DNA from: Vampirovibrio sp041737375 | Lineage (GTDB): Bacteria; Cyanobacteriota; Vampirovibrionia; Vampirovibrionales; Vampirovibrionaceae | Direction of reading: 5' to 3' | NCBI RefSeq assembly: GCF_041737375.1 | Contig: NZ_JBGSRV010000015.1 | Location: forward strand, 1 to 64,000 | DNA length: 64,000 nucleotides | Part shown: in pieces, positions 44,121 through 52,812 of the stretch | How the letters are laid out: every line of letters starts with the position of its first letter | Numbering within the stretch: position 1 is the stretch's first letter | Position numbers and translations under genes: made by a program | Notes under the pieces: generated by a model | What the model saw: only the letters and a program-made list of their open reading frames with translations | Databases searched by the model: none | What the model was told of the DNA's origin: nothing

Positions 44121-44187
44121 CACCAGGAACAGGAAGTTAGGCACTTCTCTTTAATCGTGTGGGACATATGTAGGGGGTATTTATTGT

Positions 44188-44517
44188 ATGGGACTTGGAG
44201 CTAGCCAGGCACGTCTATTAATGCTGACGGCCAGAAAATCCGATTTGGAATTACATCTGCAAATGGTCAATCAGGCCAGACAACAGGTGGCCAACATGGT
44301 ATCGGGACTATTCACCAGGCAATCCAATCTGGATCCTTCCAGCGCGGATAGCCAACGATTAAATTCAAGCATATCGGCCATTCAGGAGCGGGATAAATCG
44401 CTGGAGCTGGAATCTAAACGGTTGGATACCCAACACCAAACCGTGCAGACCGAAATTGAATCCGTTCAGAAGGTTATTTCCAAAAATATTGAAAGCAGCT
44501 TCAAACTAGCCGGTTAA
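44188..44517 (+). CDS. Small coiled-coil protein, unknown
   Basis: The 109-residue product begins MGLGASQARLLMLTARKSDLELHLQ, an opening I recall in uncharacterised proteins of related bacteria (not verified here), and ends in a coiled coil rich in Ser/Gln/Leu. It has no signal peptide or membrane helix. AGGGGG lies nine bases before the ATG. The upstream repeat array suggests its own regulated promoter. It could be an assembly or secretion factor; I cannot say more. Confidence 0.65.
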   Translation: MGLGASQARLLMLTARKSDLELHLQMVNQARQQVANMVSGLFTRQSNLDPSSADSQRLNSSISAIQERDKSLELESKRLDTQHQTVQTEIESVQKVISKNIESSFKLAG

Positions 44518-44519
44518 TC

Positions 44520-44564
44520 CTCTAAAGCCCTGACATAAACAGGACTTTGAATAGGGCTTTAGAG
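44520..44564 (+). terminator. Inverted repeat after the coiled-coil gene
   Basis: A perfect 12-bp stem (44520-44531 with 44553-44564) has a 21-nt loop containing a further AGGAC/T pairing. There is no T-run, so this may be a weak terminator or an RNA-stabilising hairpin rather than a classical terminator. Confidence 0.5.
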
Positions 44565-44653
44565 CGGCAATGTTGATGCAGCCAACCCATTAAGCAGGTC
44601 ATCCTTAGCCAAAGGAATAAACCTGTTCAAATCTGCGAGCGATTCTTCTGGGC

Positions 44654-45196
44654 TTAAAGATCGCCAGAAATACCCAGCACCGCCAGAATTTCCTCAATTC
44701 TGGCCCAGTTTTGCGCGCCCTGCTGCTCAAAGCCGCAACCCGGATGATAAATAGTGCTTTTGTGCGGAAACGGATAAACCCGGCAACCCACCGGACGATC
44801 CTCATGCACCCCGCAACGCCCGTCTTCCAGCACGTATTTGCATTTAAAAAAAGAAACCTGATCCGGGTCCTGTCCTTTGCTTTGGGCAAAATCCCGTACC
44901 CGATCCACAAACTCGGAAGCCAGGGTCCGCACCTGAGCCTGACTGTCGTATGGCAAAAATACGGAGGCAAAGTCTCTGGCCGACTCATGCCCATCCGCTT
45001 CTGGATTGGCAGCCAAAGCCAAAATTTGTGCGTAAGAAAGCGAGCCTTTAAACGTGGCCACCCGGCAGCAAATGCCCCGCTGTTTGCACAAATGCTGAGG
45101 CATTTTCATCAGTTGCTCCACCTCTCGGGCAAAACCCAAAGGAGATTCAACCTCAGAGGGGCGGGAATCGGGGGCGTTTGTCATCTCATCTACCAA
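44654..45196 (-). CDS. YkgJ-family Cys-cluster protein
   Basis: Cys residues are spaced as CKQRGICC near residue 37, a lone CKYV..GRCGVHEDRPVGCRVYP near the middle and CGFEQ near the end, the YkgJ/UPF0153 pattern that binds iron or zinc. The 180-residue protein is cytoplasmic and of unknown function. It overlaps the adjacent paralogue by 7 bp and is probably co-transcribed with it. The pair has only weak sequence similarity outside the Cys cluster. Confidence 0.8.
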   Translation of the reverse strand: MVDEMTNAPDSRPSEVESPLGFAREVEQLMKMPQHLCKQRGICCRVATFKGSLSYAQILALAANPEADGHESARDFASVFLPYDSQAQVRTLASEFVDRVRDFAQSKGQDPDQVSFFKCKYVLEDGRCGVHEDRPVGCRVYPFPHKSTIYHPGCGFEQQGAQNWARIEEILAVLGISGDL

Positions 45197-45798
45197 TAGT
45201 GGGAACCAAACATTTTCCAGGGCTTAATCTTCTCTAGCACCATTAGCCGTAAATCTTCCAGCTTGGTATCCGGGCGCACCGGGTGATGCACCCCATCCGG
45301 GGAAAGCTGTTCCATAATATAGGCGCTGGTCTTCAAATCCCGAATCATCCGCTTTTGCTTCTCCCGCTGCTCAAACTGCCAGCCTTCAAAACCACAGTTG
45401 GGAGGCATGACCGACCAGCCATGACCGGGGGCCTCACGGCAGCATCGGGGGCGACGCTCATAAATGGTGCAAAGCCCTTCCGGGCTGACATAACGGCAAT
45501 GATAAAAGGTCACTTCATTGGCATCCATATCATCACGGTCCGCAATGGTTTTCATCACCTGCTCCACTTGATCCGGCACCACCTGGCGGGCATCCTCAAT
45601 GGAGGCGTAAGGCTCAAAAATTTCCAAAAAATCAATGGCCTCTTTATCGCCTTGCTCTACCAGGGCCAGCAATTTTTTATACGAGTTAAACGTGGTGGCC
45701 GATCGACAACAACGGCCACACTTATGGCACAAGTCAGGCAAATCCTGTTTCTCAGACTTTAGCTCTTCATCTGTGCCGTAATAGTTCATATCGAACAT
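45190..45798 (-). CDS. YkgJ-family Cys-cluster protein
   Basis: The Cys pattern CHKCGRCC ... HCRYV ... GLCTIYERRPRCCREAPG ... CGFEGW marks the same YkgJ family. The 202-residue length is typical. It is the upstream gene of the pair and its stop overlaps the start of the next gene. The Cys cluster suggests metal binding, possibly for metalloprotein or methyltransferase accessory roles; nothing more can be read. Confidence 0.8.
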   Translation of the reverse strand: MFDMNYYGTDEELKSEKQDLPDLCHKCGRCCRSATTFNSYKKLLALVEQGDKEAIDFLEIFEPYASIEDARQVVPDQVEQVMKTIADRDDMDANEVTFYHCRYVSPEGLCTIYERRPRCCREAPGHGWSVMPPNCGFEGWQFEQREKQKRMIRDLKTSAYIMEQLSPDGVHHPVRPDTKLEDLRLMVLEKIKPWKMFGSHYW

Positions 45799-45997
45799 GG
45801 AACAAAGCCTTTAATTCGTGAAAAAGGGCGCTTAAATCATCATCGGCGGATCAAACCGATGCTTTAATGATCATAACCCATAATAAACACACAGGTATAA
45901 ACGCCACTGAAAATTAGAGCGTTTAGCCCGCTTCAGTCTGGCCTGAACAGGTTAACCCCAAAATAAGGCCGCCGAACTGGCTAAAACAGTGCTTCGG

Positions 45998-46657
45998 TTA
46001 AACCGTACCAAAGGTGCGATCACCGGCATCGCCCAAGCCCGGTACGATATAAGCCTTGTCGTTCAACCGCTCATCCACGGAACCCGTGTAAATCTGAATG
46101 CCGGGGTGTTGCTCGGTCAGATGCTGAATGCCTTCCGGGGCGGCGATAATACTGACAAAGCGAATGTTGGAAGCCTTGGTGCCCAGTTTTTTAATAATAT
46201 CCACAGCGGCCACCGCTGAACCACCGGTGGCCAGCATGGGATCCAGCACAAAAATCTGAGCCACGCTGTAGTCAATGGTGGAGGGGAGTTTATTGTAGTA
46301 GGTTACCGGCTTGAAGGTTTCCTCATCCCGGTACAGGCCAATATGGTACACACTGGCGCTGGGCAAGATATCAATGGCCAACTCCGATAAAATTAAACCC
46401 GCCCGCAAAATGGGTGCAATCAAAATGGGTACATTGGGAGACAGAATTTTGCATTCAGTTTTGGTAATGGGGGTTTCCACAATGGTTTTGGCGGTGGGCA
46501 AATCAACGGTGGCGTCCATAAAAATCAACTTGCCCAAACGGATCATGGTGGCCCTGAACTGCTCGGTGGAGGTGTTTTTATCCCGTAAAATACTCAGGTT
46601 ATGTTGCACCAACGGGTGGTTGGACACTTTAACGGCCGGGTGAACGCTGGTGGACAT
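45998..46657 (-). CDS. upp: Uracil phosphoribosyltransferase
   Basis: It salvages uracil to UMP with PRPP. The PRPP motif is DPMLATGGSAVAAVDII and the substrate loop includes PILRAGLILSE. The ORF is open to 46741, but ATG 46657 has AGGAG nine bases upstream and yields 219 residues, near the usual 208; the extra ~28 N-terminal residues do not fit the family. It is monocistronic. Confidence 0.93.
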   Translation of the reverse strand: MSTSVHPAVKVSNHPLVQHNLSILRDKNTSTEQFRATMIRLGKLIFMDATVDLPTAKTIVETPITKTECKILSPNVPILIAPILRAGLILSELAIDILPSASVYHIGLYRDEETFKPVTYYNKLPSTIDYSVAQIFVLDPMLATGGSAVAAVDIIKKLGTKASNIRFVSIIAAPEGIQHLTEQHPGIQIYTGSVDERLNDKAYIVPGLGDAGDRTFGTV

Positions 46658-46862
46658 AAACTTGAACTCCTGCTTAAAGCTGATCATTACGAGTTTATCC
46701 ATCCTATCAAAAAAACCAGTGGGAAGCCCCAGTGGCAACAAGTTGGGTTGAGGGGGTTTCTAATGGACAACACCCGGTAGTGCCGTCTCAACTGCTTTAT
46801 CAAGTGAGCGAAACGCTTTGCCGCCGGGCCGAAAATCAAAAACAAATTCAAAAAGGACCCCC

Positions 46863-47651
46863 ATGGGCAGTCTTTCTTTCACCCCTGTATATCCTTTCCC
46901 CTCGGCAAGCGGGGCATTTCAAGCAACCAATCGTACGCCCTCCTTGTATCAGAACCCGTTTGCCCCACCGCCCCCGTCCGATCAAGCCATTATTCGCCAT
47001 GCGCTGGGCTTGCTGGGGCAAATCAAAAATTTACCCCAGGATGAACAGTACATGCGCCATTTGGGCGTTTATCCCGGTTTTCAAAATGGACAACAGGCCC
47101 TGGGGGTCATCCAAAGCAAAGGCATTCAAGTGGAATTTGGAGACATGGGCGACAGCCCCGCCCACGCCCAATGGATTTCCGATGAAAATAAAATTATGAT
47201 CAACCAGCGCTACAAAGGCGATAGCAGCCCCGCTACTTTGTATGCCATTTCCGAGGCCATTTACCATGAGGCCGGACACGCCGCAGGCAACGGCGACGGG
47301 GAATCCTCCATTCAGGAAGAGTTAAATTGTCTGGGCTTGAACACCCTCGCTTATCGCTATCATGCGGCCACCGATCCCGGCTACGCCCAAAGCGCCCTCA
47401 ACAATCGCCTGCTCTCGGATGGGGTGGCCCTTTACCCCAAGTTGTTTTTTGATCCAGATCCCTCCAAAAAAGCGCTGATTCAACGGGTGGTTCAAAAATA
47501 CGGGGATCTGCCACTCAGCAGCCCCGGCCATCCGGTGCCCCTCAGTCCTATGCCGCTGGCATCTCGGGTAAAGTATCAATACCAGCAGCAAACCCAGCGC
47601 CCTGGAACCTCCCCAGCAGGCCCGACCCCGCAGTTATCCTATGAGGCTTAA
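46863..47651 (+). CDS. Unknown protein with an HExxH zinc-protease-like motif
   Basis: The 262-residue protein has HEAGH at residues 135-139 in IYHEAGHAAGNGDGESSIQEEL, resembling a zincin (gluzincin-like) active site. The N-terminus is LSFTPVYPF, and the first ~35 and last ~40 residues are Pro/Gln-rich and probably disordered. No signal peptide is visible. The start is ATG 46863 with AAAGGA upstream; the frame extends earlier without support. It could be a protease or a structural protein. It lies between upp and a HIT gene. Confidence 0.65.
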   Translation: MGSLSFTPVYPFPSASGAFQATNRTPSLYQNPFAPPPPSDQAIIRHALGLLGQIKNLPQDEQYMRHLGVYPGFQNGQQALGVIQSKGIQVEFGDMGDSPAHAQWISDENKIMINQRYKGDSSPATLYAISEAIYHEAGHAAGNGDGESSIQEELNCLGLNTLAYRYHAATDPGYAQSALNNRLLSDGVALYPKLFFDPDPSKKALIQRVVQKYGDLPLSSPGHPVPLSPMPLASRVKYQYQQQTQRPGTSPAGPTPQLSYEA

Positions 47652-47791
47652 GCAACCCCGCTTTTGCACACTGCACAACTTTACAGAAAACAGCCTTCTG
47701 AGGATCATTAACAACACGGGAGAAACAACACGAGAAAACAAACCTCCCCTCTCAGCCATTGGGCGTATCATCCAGAAAGAAGGACGGGCCT

Positions 47792-48127
47792 ATGACAGCC
47801 GACTGTTTATTTTGCAACATTTTAGCGGGAAACATTCCTTGCCAGAAGCTAGGGGAAACAAAAACCGTGCTGGCCTTCAGCGATATCAACCCACAAGCGC
47901 CCACCCATGCCCTAGTTATTCATAAAACGCATACGGCCAGCCTATCAGAAACCAACGAAAACCAGCTTTTAGGCGAGCTTTTGGGAGGGGCCAGAGACGT
48001 GGCCCAGCAATTGGAACTAGGCGACTATCGGCTGGTGATTAACAACGGCGCAGCCGCAGGGCAAAGTGTCTTCCATTTGCATGCCCACATTCTGGCCGGA
48101 CGCCCCCTGAAATGGCCGCCCGGTTGA
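47792..48127 (+). CDS. HIT-family nucleotide hydrolase
   Basis: Histidine-triad proteins hydrolyse nucleotide phosphoramidates and related compounds. The motif HLHAHIL is near residue 98 and the N-terminus has CLFCNILAG, the second Cys pair seen in HINT-type enzymes. ATG 47792 has AAGGA eight bases upstream and yields 111 residues, as in the family. The ORF is open to 47759. Confidence 0.92.
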   Translation: MTADCLFCNILAGNIPCQKLGETKTVLAFSDINPQAPTHALVIHKTHTASLSETNENQLLGELLGGARDVAQQLELGDYRLVINNGAAAGQSVFHLHAHILAGRPLKWPPG

Positions 48128-48161
48128 TCGGAGCGTTTTTTTGAAATTGAAACTCAACGGA

Positions 48162-48190
48162 TTGTCATGATATTTTTTATATGTTACTCT
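48162..48190 (+). promoter_or_regulatory. Probable promoter of rpsU
   Basis: TTGTCA (48162-48167), a 17-bp spacer and TACTCT (48185-48190) with TG one base upstream form a sigma-70-like extended -10 promoter, placing the start near 48197 and the leader at about 46 nt. Confidence 0.45.
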
Positions 48191-48242
48191 CACTAAACCA
48201 ATCAAGATTGAAAGACCATTTGAAAGCGGGGTGAAATCCTTA

Positions 48243-48416
48243 ATGGCAGAAGTCCAGGTACAACCTGGTGAAAGTATTGAAAGTGCACTAAAACGGTTCA
48301 AGAAGAAAATTCAGAAAGCCGGTATCCTGTCCGAAATCAAACGGCGGGAGCACTACTTGAAACCCAGCGTTAAAAAGAAAAGAAAAGCCGAATCCGCCCG
48401 CAAGCGCAAAAGCTAA
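48243..48416 (+). CDS. rpsU: Small ribosomal subunit protein bS21
   Basis: S21 is a 30S protein near the anti-Shine-Dalgarno region. The 57-residue product has EVQVQPGESIESALKRFKKKIQKAG and a Lys/Arg-rich end (KKKRKAESARKRK), as expected. ATG 48243 is preferred over an ATG 12 bp upstream because it gives the normal N-terminus. A strong terminator follows 16 bp after the stop. Confidence 0.94.
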   Translation: MAEVQVQPGESIESALKRFKKKIQKAGILSEIKRREHYLKPSVKKKRKAESARKRKS

Positions 48417-48432
48417 CCTTTTTCCAAGATTT

Positions 48433-48464
48433 AAAAAAGCCTCTCGTTACCGGGAGGCTTTTTT
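48433..48464 (+). terminator. Rho-independent terminator of rpsU
   Basis: A 14-bp stem (48433-48446 with 48451-48464, one G-T pair) and a TTAC loop are followed by the T-run. The 5' arm and first loop bases share 14 bases with the rpsT terminator. Confidence 0.85.
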
Positions 48465-48573
48465 ATAGGGAATTTCTTTTACCAAGGTTTTCGTAAAGGG
48501 GAATAACGGTTAGTCAGGGGCGAAATTACAACCCGGCTTTATTGGGGGCTTCTGTATTTACAAGCACTGCTAC

Positions 48574-49926
48574 TTAAAACAGAAGCTTAAACAGGGTAAA
48601 TCGGCCGCTGAACTTGGCGCTCAGTTTCTTCATGTTTTTGGCCGTTTCACGCGTATCTTCCAAAATGCCTTTCAGGTTCTGATCCTGACCATCGGTCAAC
48701 TCATCCACATTGCCCAGCACCGAATCCAGCTTGGTGAGCGAGGTGTCCAGCTTGATGCTGATGCGCTCCATCCGGTTTTGCAAATCTTGATCCTGAGCGG
48801 TTTTGCGCAACGTAAGCATCAGCTCATTGGCGTTTTTAGAGGTGTCCCGAGTGGTGTAAATGGTTTCCTTCAAGGCAGGGTCGTTCAACAGCTCTTTCAT
48901 CGCGTTGGAAGATTCCCGTAAGGAAGCAATGGTAGAGCTCATTTCGCCTTTCAGCTTGGGATCGCCAATAATATCGTTAATATTGGCACTCACCTCAGAG
49001 ACATTCTGGGCCAGTTGCTCACTAACGCCCACCAATCGATCCAGATCCTGACGGGTGGTCTGGAATAAGGCGTTGGCGGTATTCATCACCTCATGCGCCT
49101 GTGCGGTCAGCACTTCCGTGTTTTTAACCGTACTGTGCAAACTGTCGATGGTTTCATCCGACAACAACTCGTTAATTTTTTCGTTGGTCAACTTCAACGC
49201 CTCAGCGGAATCCATCTGAATTTCCAGGAAGCGCTTCAGCCGCATGGGCTCTTCCACCGTAAATTGCAAATTCTTGGGCGGGGCCTGGGCCAAATAAGCC
49301 TCCTTGGGCAATACACGCAGATAATACTCGCCGGTTTTATCCAGAGTCAGCTCAAATAAAGGATCTTCAGGCATAATGGCACCCGGTAAATTAATGCGGT
49401 AAGACAAGCGATGCCGAACCAGATTGCCATCCCGGCTTTGTTCCACCGCTTCTACAATGCCCACCTGCTTATAGCCCTGCTCGTATAAAAATTTAACCGG
49501 CATCCCTTTTTGAATGGCCTTGGCAGGCTCTTGAAAAGTGGTTAATGTCACGTCTCGCAAACGAGGCGGGGTAATTTCCAAAAACTGCTCGCCAATCAGG
49601 CCGGATTGCTCAATAGACAGCATGGACCCTTTGGGGGGCGTCACGCCCAAATCTTTATTCAACCGAAAACTAACCTTAACCCCGTACTCACCATTTCGAC
49701 GATCCGGCTTTACTTCTTCCACAAAGCCCACCCGAATCCCCATCATTTGGACCGGCGCGCCTTCTTTCATGCCATTAACGTCGTGAAACCACTCCGTTCT
49801 GGACTCACCGCTATCCAGGCCCCGTCCACGCAGCCATATGAGGGAAATCATCAATAACAGAATACTGACCAGGGTTAGCGCACCAACTTTGATGGTGGAT
49901 GCTCTCTGCTTGTTCGCTGTACTCAT
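48574..49926 (-). CDS. mlaD: MlaD-family MCE protein
   Basis: An N-terminal helix (TIKVGALTLVSILLLMISLIWL) and an MCE domain (TEWFHDVNGMKEGAPVQMMGIRVGFVEEV, then SIEQSGLIGEQFLEITPP) are followed by a long helical region (residues ~230-450) with repeated Asn/Asp/Leu segments, as in MlaD/TGD2 homologues. It presents lipid to the MlaEF transporter. The gene is third in the leftward mlaE-mlaF-mlaD operon; the 180-bp gap before it is larger than within the rest. Length 450 is longer than E. coli MlaD (183), as in cyanobacteria. Confidence 0.9.
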   Translation of the reverse strand: MSTANKQRASTIKVGALTLVSILLLMISLIWLRGRGLDSGESRTEWFHDVNGMKEGAPVQMMGIRVGFVEEVKPDRRNGEYGVKVSFRLNKDLGVTPPKGSMLSIEQSGLIGEQFLEITPPRLRDVTLTTFQEPAKAIQKGMPVKFLYEQGYKQVGIVEAVEQSRDGNLVRHRLSYRINLPGAIMPEDPLFELTLDKTGEYYLRVLPKEAYLAQAPPKNLQFTVEEPMRLKRFLEIQMDSAEALKLTNEKINELLSDETIDSLHSTVKNTEVLTAQAHEVMNTANALFQTTRQDLDRLVGVSEQLAQNVSEVSANINDIIGDPKLKGEMSSTIASLRESSNAMKELLNDPALKETIYTTRDTSKNANELMLTLRKTAQDQDLQNRMERISIKLDTSLTKLDSVLGNVDELTDGQDQNLKGILEDTRETAKNMKKLSAKFSGRFTLFKLLF

Positions 49927-50106
49927 AAAGAAATAGTGCCTGTCTTCTGTTTGGGAGATTTTACGGTGTTTGTTTAGCGGTTAGGATTATGGGCAAAAGC
50001 TTGTTTATCACAACTAAAACATGGGCCATCGATTTTTCTTGAAGGATATTATACTCCAGCCGTGCCAAACAATCCTGTGGGGATTGAATCTCCCATCCGG
50101 GAGAAG

Positions 50107-50913
50107 TCAAGCGTTGTCGGTTAAAGGGCCTTCCAGGTTGGCTTGAGAGAACTGTCGGGCGTAAGGATCGCTGGAATTATAAAACTCCTTGGGGGTTCCT
50201 TGCCAGCAAATTTCGCCCTGATTTAACAAAATAAGCCGATCGGTACGGTTAATGGTGGAAAACTGGTGGGTCACCACCACACTGGCCGCGTTCAAATCAT
50301 TCCGCAGGTCCCGAATGTAATCCTCAATCACGGTAGAGGCAATGGGATCCAGCCCAGCAGTTGGCTCATCGTACAAAATAATACGGGGATTACTGACGAT
50401 GGCGCGGGCAAAGCTGACCCGCTTCTGCATACCGCCCGATAACTCGTTGGGATACTGATTTTCAATCCCCTCCAGGCCTACCATTTGCAACTTTTCAGCC
50501 ACAATTTTCTTGATTTCCTGAGGACTCAGCTTTTTTTGCCGACGACGGCTAGTGGCTAGCGCCTTTTCATGATCGCTATCGGGCCGCTCCAACAGAGAAA
50601 AGGCCACGTTTTCATAAACGCTTAACGAGTCGAAGAGCGCCGAGTACTGGAATACCAGGCTGTAATTGGGATCACTCAGTTCCACCTCGCCACTGTCTGG
50701 GGTTTCCAGACCGCTGATGATTTTAAGCAGCGTACTTTTTCCGCAGCCGCTAATGCCAATAATGCCCATGGTTTCATGCGCCCTGACCTCAAAGCTAATG
50801 CCCTTCAGCACGTCATGGCCGCCAAAAGACTTCTTGAGGTTACTGACCCGGATTAAAACCTCGTCCTTGGGGCTATTGGGTTGTTGAGGCTCTATCACCG
50901 CTTCATCGCTCAT
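50107..50913 (-). CDS. mlaF: Mla ABC transporter ATP-binding protein
   Basis: The ATPase has Walker A GISGCGKST near residues 53-61, the LSGGMQKR signature near 158-165 and Walker B ILYDEPTAGLDP near 179-190. The GGM-Q-KR form is typical of MlaF-type ABC importers that move lipids. The 268-residue length is usual. It lies 3 bp from mlaE. An Arg/Gln/Lys-rich insert (residues ~115-130) is longer than in E. coli MlaF. Confidence 0.93.
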   Translation of the reverse strand: MSDEAVIEPQQPNSPKDEVLIRVSNLKKSFGGHDVLKGISFEVRAHETMGIIGISGCGKSTLLKIISGLETPDSGEVELSDPNYSLVFQYSALFDSLSVYENVAFSLLERPDSDHEKALATSRRRQKKLSPQEIKKIVAEKLQMVGLEGIENQYPNELSGGMQKRVSFARAIVSNPRIILYDEPTAGLDPIASTVIEDYIRDLRNDLNAASVVVTHQFSTINRTDRLILLNQGEICWQGTPKEFYNSSDPYARQFSQANLEGPLTDNA

Positions 50914-50916
50914 TGA

Positions 50917-51738
50917 TTAGTGGGTTCCATAAACTAAAAACGTTAGTAAATAATCCACAATGGCCATTAATACAAACGACCATACCACAGCGCGGGTGGT
51001 GGCTACCCCCACTTCACGGGAGCCGCCCGAGGCGTTCAGCCCAATGGTAGTGGCCATCATAAAAATAATAAACCCAAACAAAGTAGATTTTAAAATCATG
51101 GTGAAGATATCGAGTAAGTCCACCTGATGCCAGACCGAATCCAGATATTTAGCATAACTTAAGTCGGCCACCATCCCGCTAATGAGCATGCCGCCCAAAA
51201 TACCGGCTACGGCGGCAATAATGGTCATCAGCGGCAAGGCAACCATGCCTGCCAAAATACGGGGCATCATCAGGTAACGCACCGGGTTCACATGCAGCAC
51301 TTTCAGGGCGTCCACCTGGTTGGTAATTTGCATGGTGCTGAGTTCAGCGGCATAGGCCGACCCCGCCATGGCGATTACTGAAAAGGAAGTCATAATGGGG
51401 GCCAATTCCCGAACGATGGACAGGGCCACCAAAGCACCCACAAAATCGCCAGCCCCTTGTTTGACCATTTCGGTGGCAATTTGAAGCGAAATGACCATGC
51501 CGGAAAAGGTGGCCATAATCAGGGAAATGCCAATGGTATCAACCCCAACAAAGGCCAACTGCTGAACAAATTGCTTGAAATCAAAACGTCCGGCCAGCAA
51601 AAAGCCGATAATATCGCCCGTATAGTAAACCGCGCTGCCCAAGGTGTCCAGAAACACGCCCCATTCTTTGCCCATGGCCTGAATGGCACGACGGGTAAAG
51701 GGGAATAGTCTTAACTTCTCGGGTCTGGGGTTTGCCAT
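50917..51738 (-). CDS. mlaE: Mla ABC transporter permease MlaE
   Basis: MlaE is the membrane permease of the lipid transporter. The 273-residue protein has five to six helices and the MlaE pattern (FVGALVALSIVRELAPIMTSFSVIAMAGSAYAAELSTMQITNQVDALKVL-type), with the conserved Glu and Asp. It begins the leftward mlaEFD operon. It would work with MlaF and MlaD, and maybe the orphan MCE protein at 33 kb. Confidence 0.93.
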   Translation of the reverse strand: MANPRPEKLRLFPFTRRAIQAMGKEWGVFLDTLGSAVYYTGDIIGFLLAGRFDFKQFVQQLAFVGVDTIGISLIMATFSGMVISLQIATEMVKQGAGDFVGALVALSIVRELAPIMTSFSVIAMAGSAYAAELSTMQITNQVDALKVLHVNPVRYLMMPRILAGMVALPLMTIIAAVAGILGGMLISGMVADLSYAKYLDSVWHQVDLLDIFTMILKSTLFGFIIFMMATTIGLNASGGSREVGVATTRAVVWSFVLMAIVDYLLTFLVYGTH

Positions 51739-51825
51739 GTTTTTATTTTACCGTGTATTTTGCCGTAATGGGTATCGTTAACAACTGCCAGCGGCTCTAA
51801 AGGGGCGTTTCAGGTCTCATCAAGG

Positions 51826-52725
51826 TTAAAACAGCTTGTCTGCAAGCACCAAAAGAAAAACAGCCATGCTGATGCGGCCATTGACCGTAAAAAAGGCTTC
51901 ATTCACCTTTTCCAAACGAATGGGCGTCATGTCATCGCCCCGAATCAGCCAATGCTCATAAACCAGCATACCGGCAGTCATCAATATAGCAAACCAGAAA
52001 AACAACCCCACCGAGTACCCCAGCGCAAAGCCCACCAGCAAGCCAACCGTTAAACAATGAAACAGCCGACTGAGTTGCAAGGCCCCCTGCAACCCCAAAG
52101 CCACCGGAATGCTTTTCAGGCCCGCCGTTTGGTCAAATTCGTAATCCTGACAGGCGTAAATCACATCAAAACCGGCCACCCAAAACACAATGGCCAAACC
52201 AAACACCACCGGCTGCCAGGCCAAGGCCCCAGTAACCGCCAACCAGCCCCCTACAGCCGAAGAGCCCAGGGCAATGCCCAACACCAAATGAGCCAAAGGA
52301 GAAAACAGCTTCATATAAGAATAAATGGTGAGAATCAAGAATGCCAAAGGCAGCAACAGGCGGCAAATAAGAGGCAACTGCCAGACAGACAACACCAACA
52401 AAAGCCCAGAGGCCAGAATTAAAACCCAGGCCCCTTGCTTACTAACCCTTCCCGCCGGAATAGAACGATTTTGAGTGCGAGGATTCTGCCCGTCAATACG
52501 GGCGTCAATCAAGCGATTCAGGCCCATGGCATAGGTTCTGCCGCCCACCATGCATAAAACCACCCACAGCACCGTCCAGAAAGAAGGCAACTGAGAACCG
52601 GGAACGGCAAGCAACATGGCTGACAAGGCAAAAGGCAGGGCGAAAATGGTGTGTTCAAACTTGACCAGCTCGGCATATTCAGCCAATCGGCCCCAAACAC
52701 CTAACTTGGGAAGGCTACTGGTCAT
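51826..52725 (-). CDS. UbiA-family prenyltransferase
   Basis: It attaches a polyprenyl chain to an aromatic acceptor in quinone synthesis, in the membrane. The two Asp-rich motifs are NRLIDARIDGQNPRTQNR near residue 75 and YACQDYEFDQTAGLKSIP near 200. The protein has eight or nine helices. The ORF is open to 52857, but ATG 52725 gives 299 residues, as usual for UbiA/MqnP, and avoids overlap with the divergent htrA gene. Substrate (4-hydroxybenzoate or 1,4-dihydroxy-6-naphthoate, as in the futalosine pathway) is undetermined. Confidence 0.9.
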   Translation of the reverse strand: MTSSLPKLGVWGRLAEYAELVKFEHTIFALPFALSAMLLAVPGSQLPSFWTVLWVVLCMVGGRTYAMGLNRLIDARIDGQNPRTQNRSIPAGRVSKQGAWVLILASGLLLVLSVWQLPLICRLLLPLAFLILTIYSYMKLFSPLAHLVLGIALGSSAVGGWLAVTGALAWQPVVFGLAIVFWVAGFDVIYACQDYEFDQTAGLKSIPVALGLQGALQLSRLFHCLTVGLLVGFALGYSVGLFFWFAILMTAGMLVYEHWLIRGDDMTPIRLEKVNEAFFTVNGRISMAVFLLVLADKLF

Positions 52726-52812
52726 GGTCAGTCCACTTTCTGGATCGGTTGGTGTAAAATACTCTGCACATTGACGCATAAATGTGGTCTGGTTTAAAGA
52801 AAATGAGGACCC

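Noticed and set aside
50089..50104. TCTCCC/GGGAGA hairpin between mlaF and mlaD considered as a terminator
   Set aside because: There is no T-run in the minus direction and the hairpin lies inside the likely mla operon.
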